The notes: generated by a model not told the origin, from the sequence alone. A DNA stretch of 64,000 nucleotides from Photorhabdus asymbiotica (GCF_003634575.1 NZ_RBLJ01000004.1:744001-808000), one strand, 5' to 3'. Positions 36,641-45,708 are shown, counted from the stretch's first letter. Program-made: numbers and translations.

Positions 36641-36673
36641 ATTAAAATAATAAAAATGATATGGATATGAAAA

Positions 36674-38452
36674 ATGAAACATTATCATGCAACAAAGGTA
36701 TTTTGTGACAAAATACTCGCAGGAACAAAAACTGGAGAAATAGTACTTTTTAATTTTAGCGATTTAGATTGTTTAGATGAAAAAAAAGTATCTAATGGAA
36801 CTATTGTGGCAATAGATATAAAGAATGGAGTTTTTGCGGCTTTATCACAAAATTATGATGTAATTATAGGTGAAGTTTTATCTGAAAAGATAAAAATAAA
36901 TGGTGTATTCAATGGTCTGAATAATATAGTTGAAGATGGATATGAGGTTTCTAGAGGTGAAAGCCAAGGGATATCCCTTAATTCTGATGGAACAAAGGTT
37001 GCTTTCAGATCTCCTAATTCAACATGTATGATAGCTGATTTATCAGACAAAAAAAACATAATATCAAATTTCAGATTTGACGTATTATATGATATTGTTA
37101 CGTTATGTTGGACAGAGAATGATAATATTCTGGTTGGTTTTGGTAATGGGATTGTTGGGAAAATAAATATTAAAGATGGTTCTACAAGAACTATTAAATT
37201 AGATAATATCAACGAATCTGTACACTGGTTTGAAAAAGTGAATGATTCCGAATATATTGTAGCAACAGATGCTAGATGTGTTGTGCGATTAGATGAGCAT
37301 AATTTAGATTATAAAATTGGGCCGAAGTTTGCCAATGATGATTTTGAACATGTAACATATGATTATATAAATAAAGTTGCTTATGGGACATCGTTTGATA
37401 GGAAAGTATATAGAATTGATGTTGAAAGTCTAGAGAAAATTGAAGTAGTTTACGAGGCTAGATTTAAAATAAGGTGGTCAGATATAATATATAAAGATAA
37501 TATTCCATATTTGATATTGCAGATTAGAGATGGAAGTATAGTTAAATTCAATTTATCAACAAAAAAGGTTGAAAAATTAAGGAAAGAAACGCCATCCGCT
37601 TTTTGGACATATGTAAATTATTTGGGTAAGGATCTATTCTTTGGGGAGGATGGTGGTTATTCATTTACATCTGATAACAAAAAAGAGCTATTTGACTATA
37701 GGGTAAAAAAGGAATACGAGGGATATTATATAAAACGAGCTATTTCGGACGAAAATTTATTAGTGTTAGGTGGAACTAATGGTAAGGTCATGATTAAAAA
37801 TCATGATGATGATTTTAAAATAATTAATATTGAATCTCCTGTTCGTGATTTATGTTTTGGTTTTAATAGTATATATGTTGCTTCGGAATCAGGATGTGTA
37901 TACAAAATAGAAGGAGATAATGTTAGGGTTGTATATAAAAGCAAGTCTGAGCCAGTATGGTCTATATCATTTAATTTTGATTTATGTATGTTAGCCATTG
38001 GAGAGAGAATTGGAAGTGTAAAAATACTTGATAGTTTAAATGGATATCATGCAGTAGCATATACAGACAGTAGAATCCCTAAAAGAATGAAGTGGATTGA
38101 TAAAAATAAATTAGCAGTAGTTAACTCCAGTAATATAGACTTAATTACATATGATGCAAAAGATAAGTCATGGGAGCATGTATCCGAGTTTTATAAAGGT
38201 GGTTTAAATACCATTGAAGATTTCATTACTTATAATGATAGCATTATTATAGGAATAAGTTACAGTCGCTATATTTTAAGTTGGCACTTAGAAACGGGTG
38301 AAATATTAGGTAAGTTATTTTGGGATCAAGATTATGCGAAAGGAATAATGAATATAGATAAAGAAAATTTTATTGTTTATGGTAGGAATAGTAAAATAAA
38401 AGAATATATCATGCATGATAATGACATATTACTTACAAAAATAGTGAATTAA
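36674..38452 (+). CDS. Large beta-propeller (WD40-like) protein
   Basis: 592 aa, no signal peptide, no membrane segment. Repeating short strands (KILAGTKTGEIVLFNF, NILVGFGNGIVGKINI, LLVLGGTNGKVMI, IYVASESGCVYKIEG, LAIGERIGSVKILDS) every 40-50 residues indicate probably two seven-bladed propellers. It is the first long gene after the hairpin; ribosome-binding site weak (ATATGGATATGAAAA). It shares its fold, but little obvious sequence, with the 41987 protein. Two propeller proteins in one small cluster suggest scaffolds or, as for ToxC of toxoflavin operons, an unusual catalytic or substrate-holding role. Function unknown. Confidence 0.75.
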   Translation: MKHYHATKVFCDKILAGTKTGEIVLFNFSDLDCLDEKKVSNGTIVAIDIKNGVFAALSQNYDVIIGEVLSEKIKINGVFNGLNNIVEDGYEVSRGESQGISLNSDGTKVAFRSPNSTCMIADLSDKKNIISNFRFDVLYDIVTLCWTENDNILVGFGNGIVGKINIKDGSTRTIKLDNINESVHWFEKVNDSEYIVATDARCVVRLDEHNLDYKIGPKFANDDFEHVTYDYINKVAYGTSFDRKVYRIDVESLEKIEVVYEARFKIRWSDIIYKDNIPYLILQIRDGSIVKFNLSTKKVEKLRKETPSAFWTYVNYLGKDLFFGEDGGYSFTSDNKKELFDYRVKKEYEGYYIKRAISDENLLVLGGTNGKVMIKNHDDDFKIINIESPVRDLCFGFNSIYVASESGCVYKIEGDNVRVVYKSKSEPVWSISFNFDLCMLAIGERIGSVKILDSLNGYHAVAYTDSRIPKRMKWIDKNKLAVVNSSNIDLITYDAKDKSWEHVSEFYKGGLNTIEDFITYNDSIIIGISYSRYILSWHLETGEILGKLFWDQDYAKGIMNIDKENFIVYGRNSKIKEYIMHDNDILLTKIVN

Positions 38453-38453
38453 A

Positions 38454-39218
38454 ATGATAAAAATCACTGATTTATGTTTTAGTTATAAAAGTAGAGAAAT
38501 AAAAAAAAATATTTTCAAAAATATATTTTCATTAAATGAAATCGAAGTGGTTTTATTTGAAAATACAAATATTGAAATATTTGACGATAGCAAGATTATC
38601 GGATTACTGGGGAAGAATGGCGCTGGAAAAACAACTTTAATAAAACTAATTTCGGGTATTTTAACTCCAAATTCTGGAAATATTACTGTTTTTGGTATTG
38701 ATTCGAATGGAAGATCTCTTAATTTTTTATCTAATCTTGGTATCGTTTTTGGTAATAAATCAATGCTCTGGGAGGAGTTATCTCTCTATGAAAATATTGA
38801 GCTTTTTTCTAAGATATATAAACGTAATTATGATAAGAATAGCATTGAGAATATGATAGAAATGTTGAACCTTAGAAGTGTAGCAAAAAAACCTGCAAAA
38901 ACATGTTCTTTAGGTCAATCTGTAAAATCTAACCTATTAATACACTTTCTTAATAGACCAAAATTACTGATATTGGATGAACCAACAATTGGATTAGATA
39001 TAGAATCGCAAATTCTATTACGCAATATCTTAAAAGATTATGCAGAAAATAATGAAAGTAAAATACTAATTACCTCACATAATATGATAGATATTGCGGA
39101 TATTTGCAAAGATATTATTTTCTTGAAGGATAGTGAAATATCAAAAATAAATCTAAATAAAAATAATTCGAAAGAAAAGAATGCACTATATCTAGAGGGG
39201 CTTTTCTGTGATAGTTAA
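38454..39218 (+). CDS. ABC exporter ATPase
   Basis: 254 aa. Walker A GLLGKNGAGKTTL (about 52-64), signature SLGQS in place of LSGGQ, Walker B LLILDEPTIGLD, and switch His in TSHN. Belongs to the ABC-2 drug/polysaccharide exporter class that works with separate permeases. One base separates it from the propeller gene, and it overlaps the first permease by 11 bp. Probably exports the cluster product. Confidence 0.92.
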   Translation: MIKITDLCFSYKSREIKKNIFKNIFSLNEIEVVLFENTNIEIFDDSKIIGLLGKNGAGKTTLIKLISGILTPNSGNITVFGIDSNGRSLNFLSNLGIVFGNKSMLWEELSLYENIELFSKIYKRNYDKNSIENMIEMLNLRSVAKKPAKTCSLGQSVKSNLLIHFLNRPKLLILDEPTIGLDIESQILLRNILKDYAENNESKILITSHNMIDIADICKDIIFLKDSEISKINLNKNNSKEKNALYLEGLFCDS

Positions 39219-39960
39219 ATTTTCTTTTATTGAAACCATTAGGGCGAAGAATATAATATTTGGTTACTTATTTATAATTGTAACATTATATGCGGTTGAG
39301 CTGTCTTTTTGGGATACCATGACAAAATCAAATGGTTTTGTTAACTATACGCATGATGAGATAATAGTTTATATATTGTGGTCTGTTATTATATTTCAAT
39401 TAACAAGTATTACTGGATTTCCAGAAAATTTATCATTCCATATTGAAGATGGAAGTATAGATAAACTAATTATAATGCCAAAATCAATACTATTATATTA
39501 TTCAGAATATGCTTTTGGGCAAATGTTAGCTAGATTGTTTATAATGTCTCCATTAATTCTATTTATAATTATATACCAAAAGGATATTCCTAATTTTATA
39601 TATCTATTTATTTAGTTATGTATAGGATTGTTTATCAACTTGTACTTAACAATGACATTGTCATGTATGGCATTCAAATTTAGAGGTTCGTACTCTTTTA
39701 TAATTATTAAGGATACTTTGTCATGGGTCCTTTCAGGTGCGTTAATACCATTAGATGTGTTTGGTGATTCTTTAAAATCAATATTTAATTATATTCCATT
39801 TCAATATATTACCTATGTTCCAGTTAAAATTGCAACAAATTCAATATCTATTTATTTTATATTTAATGGATTCTTAGTCATGGTGTGTTTAATGATGATT
39901 TTTAACTTTACTTGGAATTATATGTTAAAATACAATCAAGGGTATAATAGTAATGTTTAG
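39208..39960 (+). pseudogene. ABC-2 permease (PF06182-like) interrupted by an in-frame TAG
   Basis: The frame encodes about 250 aa, the size of the partner permease, but carries TAG at 39613-39615 after codon 135 (PNFIYLFI-stop-LCIGLFINL). Downstream codons continue the same frame and family: RGSYSFIIIKDTLSWVL and FNYIPFQYITYVPVKIA, the latter a hallmark of this permease family. The upstream half has SFIETIRAKN and EDGSIDKLIIMPKSI. Translation could restart at TTG 39628, 13 bases after the TAG. Options are a nonsense mutation, an assembly error, suppression or restart giving two half-permeases. The other cluster genes look intact. Confidence 0.75.
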
Positions 39961-40723
39961 AATTATATTTATTGGTTTTAAGAATGGATTGTCAGAAGCA
40001 AAAAAAAGCCCATTAAATTTTTGGTTATCCGCTCTTGTTAATTTTAGTTACTATATAGCACAAGCCTTTTTTTGGTATGCTATTTTAAATTCACAATCTT
40101 CAGGTTATATTTTATCTGATAATTTCATTATTATATTTTTTACTACGGTATGTTTGGTCGATAATTTTTATCTTTTTTTATTTGGCAGAGGAAGCTTCTT
40201 GCTGGTTAAAAAAGTCAAGTCATTAAAGTTAGAGCCTCATTTAACGTTACCTATAAATACTCAATTTTTATATGTGACTACAAATATTGCATTTGAGCAT
40301 TGTTTGTTGTCATTCTTATCTTTAGTATTATTTTTTGCTGTACATATTTACTTTGGTACTAATATTTTGTTGGTTTTTTTACATTTTATAATGGCATTAG
40401 AAGGAGTCTTAATACTTACTTCAATTACATGGATCATAAGAACAACAATATTTTGGACAGCTTCATTAGTGAGTATTAAGAACTCAAATCCTTGTTTTAA
40501 AGTATTGGTGAGACCTGAACAATCTTTTCATGGTGTAATTCGTTTCATTTTAATGTTCATACTTCCGTGTTTGTTTATAACTGGTGTTCCAGCTTCAGTA
40601 GCGAGTGGAATAATGAGTGTGAAATGGTTTTTTATTCAAACTCTGGTCACACTGATTTTAATTTTTATAGCGAAATTGGTTTTTGATATTGGTGTTAAAA
40701 GGTATTCAAAATATATAACGTGA
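39953..40723 (+). CDS. ABC-2 permease, second subunit (PF06182-like)
   Basis: 256 aa with six hydrophobic segments. FIGFKNGLSEAKKSPLNFWLSALVNF, KKVKSLKLEPHLTLPINTQFLYV and VRFILMFILPCLFITGVPAS-like order match the paired ABC2_membrane_6 permeases. Overlaps the interrupted permease frame by 8 bp (TTTAG/ATGTTTAG), coupled translation. Forms the membrane channel with the first permease and the ATPase at 38454. Confidence 0.85.
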   Translation: MFRIIFIGFKNGLSEAKKSPLNFWLSALVNFSYYIAQAFFWYAILNSQSSGYILSDNFIIIFFTTVCLVDNFYLFLFGRGSFLLVKKVKSLKLEPHLTLPINTQFLYVTTNIAFEHCLLSFLSLVLFFAVHIYFGTNILLVFLHFIMALEGVLILTSITWIIRTTIFWTASLVSIKNSNPCFKVLVRPEQSFHGVIRFILMFILPCLFITGVPASVASGIMSVKWFFIQTLVTLILIFIAKLVFDIGVKRYSKYIT

Positions 40724-40732
40724 GGAAACATA

Positions 40733-41332
40733 ATGAAATTGGGAATTATTTCAGGAAGCCATAGAGCGTATTCTAATTCAGGGAAAGTTGGTGATTTATT
40801 AGATTCACTTGAAATAACTAAAAAAACATTTAAACATACTGAGCATTTCCATCTGGGAAATTTAGATATACCAATATGGGATGAGTCGATTTGGAATGAA
40901 GTAAAAGATCCTAAATGGCATGAATGGAGTTTAATATCACAGTCTTTGATGAATGCTGATGCGTTTATTATTGTAGTTCCTGAATGGGGAGGGATGGTTC
41001 CACCAAAACTAAAAAATTTACTTTTATTATGCAGTAATGATGAATTAGCGCATAAGCCAGCATTGCTAGTGTCAATATCATCTGGAAATGGAGGTGCTTT
41101 TTGTATTTCTGAATTAAGATCATCTGGGTATAAAAATAATAAAATCTGTTTTATACCTGAACATTTGGTGTTGCGTAATATAGAAAAAGAAGACGATATA
41201 AATATACCTTCACAATTATCAAACAGAATGGAATATTGTATAAAGGTATTGCATGGATATGCTTATTATCTAAAAGAGTTTAGAGATAAATATCCTATAA
41301 ATTTACGTTGTTTTAAATATGGCATGTCCTAA
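40733..41332 (+). CDS. NAD(P)H-dependent FMN-reductase-family flavoprotein
   Basis: 199 aa flavodoxin-like fold. GIISGSHRAYSNSGKVGDLL (phosphate/FMN-binding SGSxRxxSxS) and VPEWGGMVPPKLKNLLLLC (PEYxGxxPxxLKN) are the family signatures. Such proteins reduce FMN or quinones or act as oxidoreductases on small substrates. 9 bp after the permease, with TGAGGAAACATA as ribosome-binding site. In this cluster it may supply reduced flavin or carry out a redox step on the GTP-derived intermediate. Confidence 0.85.
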   Translation: MKLGIISGSHRAYSNSGKVGDLLDSLEITKKTFKHTEHFHLGNLDIPIWDESIWNEVKDPKWHEWSLISQSLMNADAFIIVVPEWGGMVPPKLKNLLLLCSNDELAHKPALLVSISSGNGGAFCISELRSSGYKNNKICFIPEHLVLRNIEKEDDINIPSQLSNRMEYCIKVLHGYAYYLKEFRDKYPINLRCFKYGMS

Positions 41333-41377
41333 TAGATTTATATGTACTTTCTGTAATGTCAATATAAATATTTTAAT

Positions 41378-41974
41378 ATGAATAATATATCAGTTAGAAA
41401 TAGTACTTTTATACCGTTGAAGTTTATTAACAATGAATCTGAATTTATATCGTTTAATGGATTTATCCTGGATAAAGAGCATTTAGCTATACGTATAGGA
41501 AAATGGTCAGAGAAACACATACCTTTGGTTAGGATTCATTCTGAGTGTATGACAGGGGATATATTTCATTCTCTTTTATGTGACTGTGGTGAGCAGTTAA
41601 ATGAATCTCTAAAAGAAATTGATATTCATGGAGGAATTTTAATTTATTTACGTCAGGAAGGGCGCGGAATTGGATTATATAATAAGATAGATGCATATAA
41701 GTTACAGCACAATGGATTAGATACATACCAAGCTAATCAAGCCCTTGGTTTTTTAGATGACTATCGTGATTTTTCTCTCGCGGCTAAAATGTTACTAGCC
41801 ATGAATATTTCAAAAATTCGTTTGATAACGAATAATCCAGATAAAATACATCAACTTACTCAGAATGGAATTGAAATATATGAAGTTATTAATACTAAGA
41901 CATTCTTAAATGAAAAAAATAAAAACTATTTGACCGCTAAAAAAATAAAAACCTCTCATGCTCTTGAACTATAA
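41378..41974 (+). CDS. GTP cyclohydrolase II (RibA/ToxB-like)
   Basis: 198 aa, stand-alone GCH II. VRIHSECMTGDIFHSLLCDCGEQL holds the zinc cysteines C57, C68 and C70. YLRQEGRGIGL (90-100) and LITNNPDKI complete the active site. It opens GTP to 2,5-diamino-6-ribosylamino-pyrimidinone phosphate with loss of formate. No riboflavin genes are near; a second GCH II next to WD40 and FGE-like genes is the ToxB-ToxC-ToxD set of toxoflavin (azapteridine) operons. So the role is probably specialised metabolism from GTP. Confidence 0.92.
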   Translation: MNNISVRNSTFIPLKFINNESEFISFNGFILDKEHLAIRIGKWSEKHIPLVRIHSECMTGDIFHSLLCDCGEQLNESLKEIDIHGGILIYLRQEGRGIGLYNKIDAYKLQHNGLDTYQANQALGFLDDYRDFSLAAKMLLAMNISKIRLITNNPDKIHQLTQNGIEIYEVINTKTFLNEKNKNYLTAKKIKTSHALEL

Positions 41975-41986
41975 AGGATATATTCT

Positions 41987-43672
41987 ATGTATAAACATGC
42001 CTCTCCTATTAGTGGTGTTACCACTTATGGTAATAAATTTGTTTTAAGTGCAGGGTATGATAATAAAGTCATTTTATGGGATGCTTATAATAAGAAACCA
42101 ATTAGACGAGTATATCATGACCATTTAGTAAATCAGTGCACTTGCAGCCCATGTGGTAATTATATGGCAACCGTAAGTAGTGATTATACTTGTCGTATTT
42201 GGCTATTACCAGATATGACATTATATGGAATTATCAATTCGCATACTGATGATGTGGAATCAGTATCATTTCATCCAAATAAAGATATTGTTGCAACATG
42301 TTCTAGAGATAAAACGATTATTGTTTCTGATTATAAAGGGAATATCATAGCTCATTTAAAAGGGCATGTAGAGGACATAATCTCTGTGGAATGGAATTCA
42401 TCTGGAAACTTAATAAGCTCCAGCGATGATGGTACAATCCGGATTTGGGATGTAGATTATCAGAAAGAAATAGAATGTATAGATCTTGATAATATAGAAA
42501 CTGATACTATTTCTATCACCCCTGATGGGGTTATTTATGCTGGAAATGACAATGGAGAAATCATAACTATAATTAATGGTAAATTAAAAATAACACCTGC
42601 ACATGAAGCAGGTATTAAGCGTCTGGTTTATGACTCCTCTCAAAAAATTATGGTAAGCTTGAGTTATGATAGAAAAATGAAACTTTGGAAAGAAAAAGAT
42701 AATAATCTTGAAAGTTATCATATAGCCGAACTTCCTCCAATTGTTTGGCCAAGATCTTGTGCATTTCTTGATAGTGATAATTTAGTTTTTGCGTCATTTG
42801 GTGATAGTTATGTTCAATATACTATTTCTACTCAATTATGGCATCAAGATCATGTTAGACCGACATATGGTTTCAATGCTGTATACGTTTCAGGTAGAGA
42901 TATTTGGAGTGTTGGTGATGCTGGTATAGTTTTCTGTAATAATAGGCCATTTGCCGAAATGGGAAGTCTGTGTAACTTTATTATTGAATTTGAAAACGTA
43001 CTTATTACCGGTGGGCAAATGGGAAAAATATTTAATGCTCGTACTGGTGATATTATATATGAACACCATTCCCCTCTAAATTGTGCTGCTGTTTCATGGG
43101 AAGATAATCAGTTTTGTCTTATTGGTACATACACTGGAGAAGGTATTGTTTTAAGAAAAATAGCGGGTGATATTGTTGTTGATAATATAATTTCATTACA
43201 TAAAAATGCAATAAAAGGAGTTTTTATATCTGAGAAATTTGTTTTTTCTGTATGTGCCAATGCAGCAGCTGCATTACATAACATTGAGGATTTTTCATGT
43301 TACGCATATATTCCTAAAGCTCATGAAAAGATTGTCAATGGATGTGATGGCAGTAAAGAAGGGTTGTTTGTAAGTGTTAGTCGAGATTTAACCCTCAGAA
43401 TTTGGAGAAATGAAAATTATGAAATAATAAAAACACCAAGTTCTCATTCAATAAAATGTGTAGCGTTTGATGCTAAAAATAATCATATATCTATAGGGAA
43501 TTATACTGGATGGATTGGTGTATATGATTTAAATGAAAAAAAATGGATTCTGTGGGAAAAACGTTCATTTTCTGGTATATCAAGTATAAAACACATAAAG
43601 GGAAATTTTATTTACTCAACATATGATGGAATGAGTGAATTTGTTTTTAATGATGGGTTAAAATATGATTAA
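41987..43672 (+). CDS. WD40-repeat protein (ToxC-like)
   Basis: 561 aa with many classical WD blades: VILWDAYNKKPI, CRIWLLPDM, VSFHPNKDIVATCSRDKTIIVSD, VEWNSSGNLISSSDDGTIRIWDVD, MKLWKEKD and LRIWRNENY. About 12-14 blades fit two propellers. No signal peptide. It sits between the GCH II and FGE-like genes in the same order as toxC in toxoflavin operons. Its own stop overlaps the next gene by 8 bp. The catalytic role of such proteins was not obvious from fold; it may bind the pyrimidine intermediate. Confidence 0.85.
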   Translation: MYKHASPISGVTTYGNKFVLSAGYDNKVILWDAYNKKPIRRVYHDHLVNQCTCSPCGNYMATVSSDYTCRIWLLPDMTLYGIINSHTDDVESVSFHPNKDIVATCSRDKTIIVSDYKGNIIAHLKGHVEDIISVEWNSSGNLISSSDDGTIRIWDVDYQKEIECIDLDNIETDTISITPDGVIYAGNDNGEIITIINGKLKITPAHEAGIKRLVYDSSQKIMVSLSYDRKMKLWKEKDNNLESYHIAELPPIVWPRSCAFLDSDNLVFASFGDSYVQYTISTQLWHQDHVRPTYGFNAVYVSGRDIWSVGDAGIVFCNNRPFAEMGSLCNFIIEFENVLITGGQMGKIFNARTGDIIYEHHSPLNCAAVSWEDNQFCLIGTYTGEGIVLRKIAGDIVVDNIISLHKNAIKGVFISEKFVFSVCANAAAALHNIEDFSCYAYIPKAHEKIVNGCDGSKEGLFVSVSRDLTLRIWRNENYEIIKTPSSHSIKCVAFDAKNNHISIGNYTGWIGVYDLNEKKWILWEKRSFSGISSIKHIKGNFIYSTYDGMSEFVFNDGLKYD

Positions 43673-44693
43673 AAAGGAATTAAGCCTAACTGGTATTAAA
43701 ACTCAACATATAAATATTGAGGGTAAAGATATTAATTCTTTAACCATGAAAGAAGCGATGGGTTTGCCTGATAAAACAAACCAAACTTTAATGGGGGAGT
43801 TATTTAAAGTATATGATGAGTATTCAAAACTAGATAGTTGTACTTTACAATCCATCGTTAGAGATTTTAATGAATTTTTTTCTCATAGATATGTGGCTGG
43901 TAATTTACTTGCTATTAGAGGAGATTCTAGAATTTCTACATTTGAACCTGATATCATCGTTATTCCTGGCGGAAAAGTATGTCTGGGTTTATCTCCTGAT
44001 AATGTGGACAAAACTGTTTCAATGTATTCTCAATATGGAGTATTAAAAGAATGGATTTTAAAGGAAATACCTTCTTATGAAATTACTCTTAGTTCTTTTG
44101 GTTTGGCCAGATATTGCGTAACCAACTATGAATATTATCTATTTTTATGTGAAACTGGCTATCAAGAGATTCCTGATAGTTGGGCATGGGGCATGTATCC
44201 TCATCAACGTTCTAATTATCCAGTTTATTCTGTATCTTATGAAGCTGCGATGTCTTATGCACTTTGGCTAAGTAAAAAGACAGGTAGGAATTTTCATATT
44301 CCTAGTGAAGCTCAATGGGAATATGCAGCTACAGGAGGAGATGGCCGAGAGTTTCCGTGGGGAAATGAGTTTCTGCCAGACCATTGTAATAGTATTGAAA
44401 GTGGTATTGTTGATGCCACTCCAGTAGGTATATTTCCTTCAGGAATGGGGCCTTTCGGTCATTTAGATTTAGCTGGAAATGTTGAAGAGTATACTTCTGA
44501 TAGTTATCTACCTTATCAGTCAGGTACTGCCGTATGTGATGATTTGATGCTTACTGAAGGTAGGCACTATAAAGTTGCCCGAGGAGGCAGTTTTACCCGA
44601 TTTCGTGATCTATGTAGAACAAGAAGACGACATGGAAGATATCATTCTCCTTTGTATATCATGGGATTCAGGCTTGCGGAAAGTTTAGTTTGA
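43665..44693 (+). CDS. FGE/SUMF1-fold enzyme (ToxD-like)
   Basis: 342 aa. C-terminal formylglycine-generating-enzyme/EgtB fold: YCVTNYEYYLFL, NYPVYSVSYEAAMSYALWLSKKTGRNFHIPSEAQWEYAATGG, FPWGNEF, LDLAGNVEEYTSDSY and KVARGGSFTRF...MGFRLAE. The first 85 residues are an extra N-terminal helical domain. The family includes Cys-oxidising FGE and iron-dependent sulfoxide synthases. Here DLCRTRRR supplies the only candidate active-site Cys near the end. It corresponds to ToxD of toxoflavin operons. Last gene of the cluster, followed 18 bp later by the right 42-bp hairpin repeat. Confidence 0.88.
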   Translation: MIKKELSLTGIKTQHINIEGKDINSLTMKEAMGLPDKTNQTLMGELFKVYDEYSKLDSCTLQSIVRDFNEFFSHRYVAGNLLAIRGDSRISTFEPDIIVIPGGKVCLGLSPDNVDKTVSMYSQYGVLKEWILKEIPSYEITLSSFGLARYCVTNYEYYLFLCETGYQEIPDSWAWGMYPHQRSNYPVYSVSYEAAMSYALWLSKKTGRNFHIPSEAQWEYAATGGDGREFPWGNEFLPDHCNSIESGIVDATPVGIFPSGMGPFGHLDLAGNVEEYTSDSYLPYQSGTAVCDDLMLTEGRHYKVARGGSFTRFRDLCRTRRRHGRYHSPLYIMGFRLAESLV

Positions 44694-44710
44694 TAGATAT
44701 GCATGAGTGG

Positions 44711-44752
44711 TTTTATTATTAAATTCGGTGACCGTTTAGATGGTCACCGATA
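44711..44752 (+). terminator. Hairpin terminator after the cluster; right copy of a 42-bp repeat
   Basis: TTTTATTATTAAATTCGGTG and a perfect stem CGGTGACC/GGTCACCG with an 8-nt loop, followed by ATAATAG. Identical to the 36035 copy at 20 of the first 22 bases and in the last ten; stem changes compensate. Confidence 0.8.
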
Positions 44753-44804
44753 ATAGACACATGGGATCATTTATAATCTTACTATACTCAATCAAGGAGA
44801 TGAA

Positions 44805-45095
44805 CTATCTTACAAGTAAAGGTTTTATCACAAACCCATTTTCTGTCACTCGATTTTCTCCGACAATAATCTGAGTGTCAGGTAAAATGAAATATGAATA
44901 TATGATTTTTATCCTTCTGACTGACATGATATAACCCCGCGAATCTTCGAGAACCCAAGAATCTTTATAACCTCCTGAAACAATAGTAAAATAATCATCG
45001 GACACGGGGAGCCGTGCGTAATCAGTACTCCAGTAGTTAATTGCAACTTCGATCGTGTCACATTTCGTATTGTTGGTAACGTGAATCATGCCCAT
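44805..45095 (-). CDS. Small beta-rich protein, paralog A
   Basis: 96 aa, MGMIHVTNNTKCDTIEVAIN...RGYIMSVRRIKI...YFILPDTQIIVGENRVTENG. The alternation suggests an all-beta fold. No signal peptide or membrane segment. Ribosome-binding site GAAGGGAGTTGTAAT. Clearly a tandem duplicate of the gene at 45169-45459 (roughly two thirds identical by eye). It lies just outside the right repeat of the peptide cluster, on the opposite strand. I do not recognise the family. Confidence 0.7.
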   Translation of the reverse strand: MGMIHVTNNTKCDTIEVAINYWSTDYARLPVSDDYFTIVSGGYKDSWVLEDSRGYIMSVRRIKIIYSYFILPDTQIIVGENRVTENGFVIKPLLVR

Positions 45096-45168
45096 ATTAC
45101 AACTCCCTTCATTAAGATTTGATTTGTTAAGATGCCGTCTCGGACTAATAACATTAAATAGAAATGAA

Positions 45169-45459
45169 TTAGCTTACAAGTAAAGGACTTATCACATACC
45201 CATTTTCTGTAACTCGATTTTCTCCAACAATAATTTTGGTGTCAGGTAAAATGAAATATGAAAATGTAATTCCTAGCCTTTTGACTGACATAATATAACC
45301 GCGCCAATCGTCAACAAACCAAGAAGCTCTAAAATGTTCAGGCGTGATATTAAAATAATCGTCAGACACTGTGAATCGCGCGTTATCAGTACTCCAGTAG
45401 TTAATTGAAACTTCAATTGTGTCATCTTTCATATTGTTGGTAACGTGAATAATGCCCAT
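45169..45459 (-). CDS. Small beta-rich protein, paralog B
   Basis: 96 aa from ATG 45459, behind GAGGGGTTGTAAT, the same leader as paralog A. An ATG at 45474 would add five residues. MGIIHVTNNMKDDTIEVSINYW and YFILPDTKIIVGENRVTENG are shared with paralog A. Differences are concentrated in the middle (PEHFRASWFVDDW against the corresponding segment). Tandem duplication with preserved frame argues for a real, selected protein. Function unknown. Confidence 0.72.
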   Translation of the reverse strand: MGIIHVTNNMKDDTIEVSINYWSTDNARFTVSDDYFNITPEHFRASWFVDDWRGYIMSVKRLGITFSYFILPDTKIIVGENRVTENGYVISPLLVS

Positions 45460-45668
45460 ATTACAACCCCTCACTATTTCAATCTGATTTTATTAAGATT
45501 TGACTTATTAGGATGCTGTTTTGGACTAACAATATTAAGTGTAGATGAGAAATTTATATTTAATCTGATATTCTTTATCGTTTTCATTTCATAAAATAAC
45601 TTATCACTATAATTAATATTCTGAATGAATTATCAGAGTGGTTTTTAATTTAAACTATCGGATAATTT

Positions 45669-45708
45669 ATTACGGTTTGAAACTAGTTAAATTTTTCCAA
45701 ACCGTAAT
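45669..45708 (-). terminator. Terminator downstream of oppA copy 1
   Basis: ATTACGGTTTG (45669-45679) and CAAACCGTAAT (45698-45708) form an 11-bp perfect stem with an 18-nt loop; the leftward flank is ATAAATTATC. It lies 38 bp beyond the oppA stop. Confidence 0.7.

Noticed and set aside
36470-36688. 72-codon minus-strand ORF opposite the peptide gene
   Set aside because: Antisense of the promoter, peptide gene and hairpin, AT-driven and without a ribosome-binding site; the plus-strand peptide is better supported.
41378-41974. GTP cyclohydrolase II as the housekeeping riboflavin RibA
   Set aside because: No riboflavin genes nearby, and tight linkage to WD40 and FGE-fold genes; specialised role preferred, though the enzyme reaction is the same.
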